IMG/VR virus record: IMGVR_UViG_3300030117_001710
Coordinates: 1 to 33,448 of that record
DNA from: a virus
DNA length: 33,448 bases
Reading direction: 5' to 3' (one strand)
The position numbers and the translations under genes are program-made. This document shows, piece by piece, positions 19,201 to 29,200 of this stretch. The notes beneath the pieces were generated by a model. That model did not search any database. It was not told the DNA's origin and saw only the letters and a list, made by a program, of their open reading frames with translations. How positions within the stretch are numbered: the stretch's first letter is position 1; each line of letters starts with the position of its first letter.

Positions 19201-20178
19201 ATGGAACAAAATAAACAAGTTCAACTTACAAATGACATATTAATAAACACCGCTAAAAACGAGCTTAATAGAGACGTTACTCAGAAGGATCAAAATGAGT
19301 TAGATATTTTAGAAAAGGAGTTTAGAAAAGATAAAGAAGAGTATGCTAATAACGAAAGCGCTGGACCTTCTTTGATGAAAAAAGTTGTGATGAAAGGAGA
19401 GAGAATGTTTAGGTCTGATTCATTTAGACAAGAGTTAGCTAGCTTACTAACTGATACAGAAAATACTGGCCATGATTTAGTAAGTAAATTCCCTGATAAT
19501 GCTGAAGACTTTAATAGTATTATGGATGGTAGCTTAGAGCCTACATATAACAACAACATGCCAGGTTACGAGTTATCAACTGGTTGGAAGTCGCAACAAG
19601 AAGTAATAGACATGATTAAGGCTAATAGCGTTGATATTAAATCAAAAGAAGGTTTTAAGGTTTTACTTGATAATCAAAAAGCTCTAGCTGAACAAGCTAA
19701 TGAAATAGAAGGTGCTAGTTTTAATTGGGAAAAAGAGTATAATAACATAATGCAAAAAATGGTTGAAGCTGGTGATATAAGATCTTTAGCCACTGATAAA
19801 ATATTTCAGGGAAGAGTTTTTAAAGACGATTTAATGGAATCAATATCTTTAGGTAGTTATAAAGATTTAGGATTAACCGATGAGCAGATTAGCAAAATGG
19901 ATCCAACTGATGATGGTAAAATAACAATGGAAGACGCGTTATATATAACTTCTACTATAATGAAAGATGAGGATCAACTTAAAATATATTTAGCTGATTA
20001 TTACACTAAAGCATTAGAGCAAAATTATTATAATAATTTAAACGAAGATGTTAGAAAGGCTATGCTAACTGAGCAAGGGCAAGTATTAAATAGTAACATA
20101 AAAAATTCAAATGAAATAAAAGTAGGTGGCGGTATTATAAAAGATGGCATATATATACCAGACACGGTAAAAAAATAA
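19201..20178 (+). CDS. Putative virion protein with one EF-hand-like calcium loop
   Basis: 325 residues, mostly helical and charged, with no hydrophobic segment or signal peptide. Residues 234-245, DPTDDGKITMED, fit the EF-hand loop pattern with acidic or polar ligands at 1, 3, 5 and 12, Gly at 6 and Ile at 8. A helix lies on each side (DEQISKM before, ALYITSTIM after), so one EF-hand could really fold here. It sits between the small internal virion protein and the giant multidomain protein, the usual place for other ejection or internal proteins. Calcium binding is an inference from the motif. The short C-terminal sequence GGGIIKDGIYIPD looks strand-like. Confidence 0.55.
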   Translation: MEQNKQVQLTNDILINTAKNELNRDVTQKDQNELDILEKEFRKDKEEYANNESAGPSLMKKVVMKGERMFRSDSFRQELASLLTDTENTGHDLVSKFPDNAEDFNSIMDGSLEPTYNNNMPGYELSTGWKSQQEVIDMIKANSVDIKSKEGFKVLLDNQKALAEQANEIEGASFNWEKEYNNIMQKMVEAGDIRSLATDKIFQGRVFKDDLMESISLGSYKDLGLTDEQISKMDPTDDGKITMEDALYITSTIMKDEDQLKIYLADYYTKALEQNYYNNLNEDVRKAMLTEQGQVLNSNIKNSNEIKVGGGIIKDGIYIPDTVKK

Positions 20179-20213
20179 AATAAATATTAACACGGGTAAC
20201 TAACGAAACAGTA

Positions 20214-23200
20214 ATGATAAAATATACATTAAATGGTGAGACTTTTAACGTCGATCCACAACACGAAACACAATTCAAAATAGATAATCCTGAAGCTCAA
20301 AAAGTCGAAGAGCCGGGAAAGAAGGAACGCTCCACGACGGAAACGCCGGAGGAGCGAATCACAGAGACGGATCAGTCTCAAAAAAATCAAAAAAAAGATA
20401 CGGAATTATTATCGGAAAAATCTTCTTCGGAATCGAAATCTAAAGATTCTTATTGGTTAGATATTATAGCTGGTGGAGTAAAACCCGCAGAATCAACCTT
20501 TGATAAAGAAGTAAAAGAAAAAGAAATTGCAATAAAAAATAATAAAGATTTTCATGATGGGAAACTTGATGTAGACTCTCTACCTGGTTATGATCCCGCA
20601 ACAGAAACTTATATAGTAGGTAATCGTCGAATAAGAGTTCCAGGTGCTAGTGATCTTTCATTTTCACAAAAATTAGAAACATTAGAACATCATACTTATG
20701 ATGAATTTGAAGATATGTTTGGGGTGCATAAGGTAAATAAAGGTAATAGATGGGGTCAAAAAGTTGCAGGTGCTAAAAAATACAGTGGAAATAAATTTTA
20801 CGGAAAAGATGAATATGAAGATATCGTAGAGTGGTTTAATAGAAAAAGTAATTATGCTAAAACCGGATTAAAACTTAATCTAACAAGTAAAAGATACGGT
20901 AAGGTAGAGTTATTGGAACCGGGTCAAGAAGAAGGTAGTGGCGTATCATTTAATATGTCTGACCCTGAGTTTTATAATAACCTTCAAACTCAAATTAAAA
21001 CAATAGCTAACCCTAATACTCTAGAAGAAACTTATGATTATTTAGGTGACTTAATAAGTCCAGAGTTACTTAAATTAACTGATAATGATACGGGTTATTT
21101 TCCAGCTAATAGAAAGCTTTTTAAAAACTCTATGGACGTAATAAATGCCACTATACAAACAACCCCATTTGAAAGTAATAGAGAAAAAGAAATATTAAAT
21201 AGTTTACCAGAAAAAGTATACGATGAGTCTCAAGCGGAAATAGGAAAAATTTCTATTTCTGCTAATATGGATGACTACAAAGATCCTCGTGTTGATTGGA
21301 GTCAAATTAGCGAAGAAGATATAGCTAAAATGAAAAAAGATCCTGAGTATAATTTTTTGTTTGAAATTCCAAGTATAACATTAGCAAGTCCAGGTTCAGA
21401 TTATTTTGATCCCACAATTAAACTTTCTAAAGAACAAATTAATGCATTTTATAAAAACTCTTCAAAATCCAAGCAATTAACCGCAAATTTGCGAATGCTA
21501 GAAACCCCTGAATACGATGGATACGCACAGTGGATTACTTACCGAGAAAATTATGACGCTGAGCTGGCTTTAGATAATGGTCAAATAATATTACCTAATG
21601 GAGATAAAGTTAGTTATGATTGGATTTGGGCAAATAGAGATGCTATACATCATCATAAAACATCAAAACAAAACTTAGAATTTGAAGAAAAAGAAAAACA
21701 GAGGGTTTACGAAAATCAAGTTGATGAAAATCTTAAAGAAAAGAAGAAAGCTGGGGATCATCCAGAGGTAAATGGTTTTACATACGAGCAAGATCCAGAT
21801 AATTATAAACTTCAATTACTAGCAGAAGATTATAAAAATAAAGCTTATAAGTCAGGGTACATTACTCTGGGTTATAACTCAAAAGTTGACGAAAAAATTA
21901 ACGATGTGGTTCATGATATGGAGGAGTTTGAAGAAAATTACAAAGGTGATAAACCTTTGCACCAAGTAAAAGAATATCAAGAATTAGTTTTAAAGAAAAA
22001 AACTTTATATGAAGAGGCTGGCTACAGTAGAGACATGATGCTGTATGATAAAGACGGTAAGTTTATAGATATAGATAAAGCGTGGGAGTGGCATGAAGAT
22101 AAAGGTGTATGGATACATAAAGAAACTAAAGAAGAAATAGTACCTACAGTTAATGAAGATGAGGCTGTAGAGATATCTAAAAATGATTTACAAAACTTAG
22201 AACAAATGTTTGTAGATGAAGTTATAAATGTGACCAACATTGTCAAACAAATGAATGATCAAGGTCCAGATAGATATCTTGATCAGTTTGCAGGTAGTTT
22301 TAAATATGCAAAGTATCATCCAGATTTAAAGTTTGCATCTGGCCAAAGAGATATAATAGCGGAGGCAGCTTTAGCGGGTGATATATTTTTAAATGATTTC
22401 CCTTTACCTATTTATCATGATAGTGCTGAGGGTATACTTGCTGAGTATAATAAATCTATGAAAAAAATGGCTACACTTTATAGAGCCATGCAACTTAATG
22501 TTAACCCTCTAAAAGATGATTCAAACAGTATGTGGCATGAACTCTGGACTCATACAAAGCGAAAATCAATTGGTGGAGACTATATTATTGGTGATGAGGC
22601 CGCAGATGCTTTTGAACAAGTTTTTACTGAAAGCGTTGGAGGTAGTGAATATATTTTAGGTACAGATCCTGATAAAAGAGAGGGAACTGGTAGAAAGTGG
22701 TTTGATACAATCTCTAAAGGCGTTGTTGATATAGGTGAGTTAAGTTTAGCAATAGCGGTTACTAATAGAGCATTAGGGGTTTCTAAATTTTTTAATCTTT
22801 TAGAAAAAGGATACAAGGCTAAAAAAGCTTATCAAAAATCTTCTACATTTAAAAAACTTTTAATGAACACAGCTTTTAATGCTAATAAGACTTTTGTTGA
22901 ATGGTCAGCTGGTGAGGGTTTTTGGACAGCGATGACGGGTAATGAGTTACAGCAAACATTCTATTGGGATGGCGATAAAGGTGAATACGTGATACACCCT
23001 TGGGCACCTTGGGCTATGGGTGGTGGTATGACATTACATACAGCTGCTAGAACATGGCTTCATAAATCTATGATGAAGAAATCGCCAAAGTATAGACAAC
23101 TGAACGATATAACACCCTCATTGTTTAAAGAATTTTCAAACACGTTAGGTGCTGGTACCACACCAGCGCTTTTGTTAGCTAATGGTGAAATTGCACATCA

Positions 23201-26200
23201 GTTTCTTACTACTGGTAAAGTAAATTTTACAAATGAATACGATGAAAATGGAAACCTTATATCACCTAGTATATTTGGGCCTGAAGGTTTTAAGTCACTT
23301 GGTGAAAGTATTGCAATGTTTGCAACTTATAGTGTATTAAGAGGTAGAGGAAATCCTTTTTATGAAGCTGCTAAAAAAGATATATTTAAACTTAGAGGTT
23401 TAGATGTAGACCAAGTAAAACACTCAAAAAAACTTAAAATAGATAATAAAGAAACAGATGCGGATGGTATAATAGATTCTCATGTTATAGATGATGCTAA
23501 GAAGAAAGAAACAAAGAAAGTTGATAAAGAAATAAAAAAAGTAGAAAAAGATAACAAGCTTTCAGCGGAAGAGAAGGGTAATAAAATAACAGAATTAGAG
23601 CAGAAAAAAAAGGAAATCGAAGAAGCTGCTAAAGCATTAGAAACTTACAATATAATTAATGAAGGAAGAGCTATTGCAAGAGAAGATAATAAGTATGATG
23701 ACTATTTACTAAAAGAGTTTTTAGAAACAGATGCTTTTAATCAATTACGCCAAGGTATAGATAATATGAGTAGCGAGCAGTTAGAATTGATTGGGTCAAG
23801 ATATGGAATGACTGATCAAGCTTTGTCTGCGTTATATTATAAGTTAGGTATTAAGCCTGGTTCTGAAACAGCGGATTATTATGATTATGTTGTACGACAA
23901 ATAAGATCTGGGGTAGAAAGATTAGATTTTTTTAAAATACCAAAAACAAGTAAAAAGGGTAAAAAAGCTAGAGAAGAGTATTTAAAAAGTATGCATGAGG
24001 TAAGTTTTAATGAAATGAAAATTACCCAATTACAAGCTGACTCTAAAGAAAACCCAAACAATAAGCTTAAGAATGATACAGAAATAAAAAACTTAAAAGA
24101 AACAAACAAAGAGCTTTATGAAAATATTACAAATACAGAAAAAAAATTCCATGAAAATTTTAAAGATTATTTAAAAAGAGAAAATGATTATTTAAAGAAA
24201 ATTGTAACAGAGTATGGCGGGCAAGTAAGTAAGAAAACGGGTAAACCAACTAAATTTAGCTATAAAGCTTTAAACACTAAGGCATTTAAAAATGCTATAG
24301 AGAAAAAAGAAAATGGAAAGTGGGATGACAGTATGGGTGCTTTTATTTCTGCTGATGGTAAAAGAATATATATAGATAAACAAAAAGCATATAAAGAAAA
24401 ATCTTTAGGTAAAGGTTTACACGAGATTGGTCATTTAATATTATTTAGCCATTTAAAAACTACAAATAAAAAAGGCGAAAGAGTTATAAGTGAGGAGGGT
24501 ATAGCTATTATAGATAGAATGTTAGACATGCTACCAGGTGGTAGACTTGGTAAGGAATTCTTAGAGCTTCAAAATGAAATAGATATAAACTATAGATATG
24601 AGGTTGATGTAGATGCTACTATAAAAAGTATGCTTGAGGGAAAAGATAAGTTGATATTTAAAAAAGACAAGAATGGTAAACGTATTGAACGTAAAAAAGA
24701 AGAGTACTATGAAGAGTATGTTGGTAAATTAATAGAATTCATAAGAGATGGTAAAATAAAACCTTCTACAGATTTAGGTGGTAGAATAGGTAGAGCATTT
24801 TATCCTGTATTAAAAAACTATCTACCTAGTTTATATAAGTTTGATATAAACCGATCAAATAGTAAGAAGGCTGGTGAAGACATGATGAAGTTTGTACAGT
24901 GGCTTGGCACAATGGGTCCTACCCAAAATATACTTGATATTGGTATAGGCGGTAGAGGTTCTAGTGGAACTAGTAGTATTCAAAAATCACGTGATATAAA
25001 TAGTCAAATACCTAAACTTGAAAAAGGATCTGAAGTTATTGTCGAAAGAAATACCGCAATACATGACATATTACTCACCCGTGCTAAAGAAAAATTTGGT
25101 GATAACTGGAAAAAAATATTAGATAGTGACATAAAAGAATATAAAACTGAAAAAAAAGAATTTGTTGAAGAAACTTCTGACTTAAGAAATGCTATAGTAG
25201 AAAATAATAAAAACGTAGCACATTGGATGGCAGCGCACCCTAAATACGGTGGTAAAGGTGGATACAGCGGTATAGAAGGTGATATATTAGTTGATAAGAA
25301 TAAGTTTTTTGAAAAGTTTGAAGATCAACTACGTGAATTAAGTAGAACCTACAATCCAGCTAAAAATACTGCTATTGGAGCTTACTTATTTCAGACTATA
25401 AAGAAAAGATACCCAGGAATAATGGATCAATTAGCTCCTGAAACTAGAACTAGATCTTTAACTACGGAAGATGGTAAAGTAATTGATGTAAAAGATATTG
25501 CTAACTATGAGCGATTTGAAGGTTTAAATATACTTGAAATAGAACTTAGAAAAAGTAATAAGGCTAAACTAACTGAAGAAGCTAAAACTACAATATTAAA
25601 ATCTGAATTAAGAAGAAGTTTGGGCATAGAAGATGCTCAAAAAGAAAAAATATTTGAGCAAGTAAAAAAAGATTTACAAATAACAAAATCTCCCATAGGT
25701 ACAAAGAAAAAGAATTTTTTAACATCACTAAAAAAAGCGACAGAAAACTCTCATTATGATATTTTAGATAAATCATTAACCACTGAAAAAATAATTGAAC
25801 TGAAAGATGTTATTTTAAAATCTATACCTTTATCAGATTTAGTTCAATTAGGTAAATTTTTGCCACAAGGAAATATATTTGTAAAAACATATAGTCACCC
25901 AACAAAAACTAAATGGAGCGCGGAAGCAGATTTAATGGAGTTTATGGGTTTTAAACCTGATGGTACTAAGTTATATAACTTTAGGAAAGGTTTTACTGTT
26001 AATACTTCTGGAAAAAATTTATTACCAGAAATGAGAAGTTTGTACGAGGCGTATTCTAAACTACCGGAAGAAACTTTTAAAGAAGGTGAGATAGCACAAA
26101 AAGAATCAGCTGAATATAAAGAGTTCAAAAAGAAACAAAAAGTTGGTTTTCCTAAAATATATGAAAGATTAGATGTTGGTGTTAGTGAATGGAGAGCGTA

Positions 26201-29200
26201 CGTAGAGGCTACTACCAAGGGTAATAGACAGATTGCGGAAAAATCTGGTACTAAAACTAATAATAGAAATAATATAATAAGAAAAATGTCTACATCTTTA
26301 ACTAAAGATGCTATACCAGAATTACTTGAAACAAATAAAGATTTTGTTGATAAATACATGGACATTAAAGGTCTAGAAAATATAGAAGCTAAAGCCTTAA
26401 TAGAGCAGTTTATTAATAGCATAGACAGAAGACAAGGCTTGCAATTTTCTAGAAATGCAAAAGGTCAAATAATGTCAGGTATAGAATTTGGTGCTAAAGA
26501 AAAGCAGAGACTTTGGGATATTATTGAAACTACTATGGGTGATTTCCATAGAGTCTTTGATATAAAAGTTTTAGAAAAAGGTAAAGCTCATCTTGCTTTA
26601 ACTAAAGATTATAAAGATAAATTAAGTGTAGCTGAAGCTGATATGATTCTTGACTTATTCTTAAAAAATAAAATAAATGACATTCCTTATATTTTAGGTA
26701 AAATAAATCAAAAGATAAAACCTGGTGATACTAGAAGTAAAGGAGCTGGAGAGCAATGGGGTATTAATAGAATATTCAAAATAAGAGAGTTAACTGGAAT
26801 GGAGATCGATGTTGTTAAGGAGCAGACGGAAGTTGGTGATGCTGCTGATATACAAGGTAAAATATTAGAAGGTTACGCGGGTCAACCAGGAATACCATTT
26901 AATATAGAATATAAACTATCAGCACAAGGGGCACAATATGGTAGCGTTAGTGGATCTATAACAAAAGTAGGTAATAAATACTCTATATCAACTACTGGTA
27001 AATTAACTGGCGTTAATAAACTAGATGCTTATAGTAAAGAAAATAGAGAGAAAATTGAAAAGCTATTAATGGATGTTATTCCTGGCCATAAAATTATGGT
27101 AAAAAAGTTAAACGATCTAGGTAAAATGGATTTAGGTTGGACAGAGCTAGAAAGAAAACAATTATTAGAGTATAAAAATATTGGAGACCCATACCCAAAT
27201 AAAGTTCATAGGGATTTTATAAAATCAAAAGATTCTAAAACTGGAAAAAGTATTTTAAGTGGATTAGAAACTATTGGTAAATTTAATGAAACAATACTTG
27301 TGGATCATTATATTAATGAAAAATTATTTTTAGGTAAAGATCCTTCACGTCATATTATTCTTGGAGAAGACTTGTATCATATTGGAGAAAATATTTTAGG
27401 GACAAATACAACTAAATTAACTGGTAGTTTTTTAGGTGGGTGGAGAGGATTTAAAGCAACGTTACCACGAACAATATATACTTACAAGGGTAAAGAATAT
27501 ACTACGGATGATTTATCTGTTTCAAATATGAAAGATAGATTGTTAGCTAAGGAAATAAAAACTAAAGGAGTTAAATCTGAAGATAGAAATACTGTTAGTC
27601 TAATGTTAAGATTTCATCCATTTAAACCTAAAATAGATGCTGAATCTAAAGCTAAAATAACAACGGATTTAGATTTAAAAAATATATTTACTAAAGAAAG
27701 TTATGAAGCTTTAAAGGCAAAGCAAGTTGCTAAATCACAAGGTCAAGCATCAAAAAATATTAAAAATGTTATTGATTTTGCTAATGGTAAAAATAAAAGA
27801 CAAGGTGGTTCTGTTTTTGATTTTGATGGTACAATTGGTAATACAAAATCTGGAGTTAGAGTAACAATGCCTAATCCTAGCGGAACACCTAAGCCAAAAC
27901 GTAAAGTTATATTTTTAGCTGGTGGAGCTGGTAGTGGTAAAGGTAATGTGATTAAAAAATTAGGTTTAGAAAAAGATGGTTTCAAAATAGTTAACTCAGA
28001 TATATCATTAGAGTGGTTAAAAAAGAATCACGGTTTACCTGAAAATATGAATGAATTAACAAAAGAACAAAGAAGTATATTAGGTAAATTAGGTCATGAG
28101 TCTAGGCAAATAGCTAAACGTAAAATGATGAAGTACCAAGGTAAAGCAGATGGTGTTGTTATTGATGGTACTGGTGGATCTGTTAAAACAATGGAGAAGC
28201 TTGTTAAAGAGTTTAAAGATAAAGGTTATGATACTAGTATGTTATTTGTAGAAACTTCATTAGATGTAGCCTTAGCACGTAATAGAGCTAGAAAGGAAAG
28301 ATCATTGCTGGACATTATAGTTAAACGTAATCATGAGGCTGTTCAAAAAAACAAACCAACATTTACAGAAATGTTTGGTGAAAGATTTATGGAAATTAAA
28401 ACAGATAACCTAAAACAAACAGACGCAATGCCTAGAGAGCTTGTTGAAAGAATGAAAGACTTTGTTAGTGGTTATGAAAAAATTAGATTAGATGCTGAAG
28501 AGTTTGCTGATAAGGGTGAAGTAATTAAAAATAAAGGAGGTGAATTTGACTTTTCTGAATTTAATAAAGTTATAGATGGTACACCAGGTCCATACTTAGA
28601 AAAACTAAGAGAAAGAGTAAAAGACTTTGGAAATAAAGATGTGTTTGTTTTAACAGCTAGACCACAACAGTCCGCTACTGCTATACATGAATTTTTGAAA
28701 GAACAAGGTATAGACATACCAATAGAGAATATAACTGGTTTAGCTAATAGTACTGGTGCTGCTAAAGCTAAATGGATGTTAGAAAAATATGCAGAAGGTT
28801 ATAACGATTTATATTTTGTAGATGACGCTTATCAAAACGTTAAAGCTGTTAAAGACGTATTAGAACAACTTGATGTTAAATCAAAAGTAGTTCAAGCTAA
28901 AGCTCAATTTAGTAAAGATATAAATTCAACGTTTAATGAAATTATAGAAAGAAGATCTGGTATTGATGCTGGTAAAAAAATGTCTTTAGCTGAAGCAAAA
29001 GCTTTAGGTAAAAGTAAAGGACGTTTTGACTTTTTTGTTCCAGCTTCCGCTGAAGATTTAAAAGGTTTAACATATAGATTACTTGGCAAAGGCAAACAAG
29101 GTGATGCTGATATGAGATTTTTCAAAAAAGCTTTATTCGATCCATTTGCTAAAGGTACTAGAAATTTAACTATTGTTAAACAAAAAATGGCTGAAGAATA

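Noticed and set aside
25895-26422. Minus-strand open frame of about 175 codons
   Set aside because: It lies wholly within the giant gene, antisense, and its translation is low-complexity with no motif. Same for other minus frames at 28904-29275 and 30915-31439; A/T-rich sense coding often leaves such frames.
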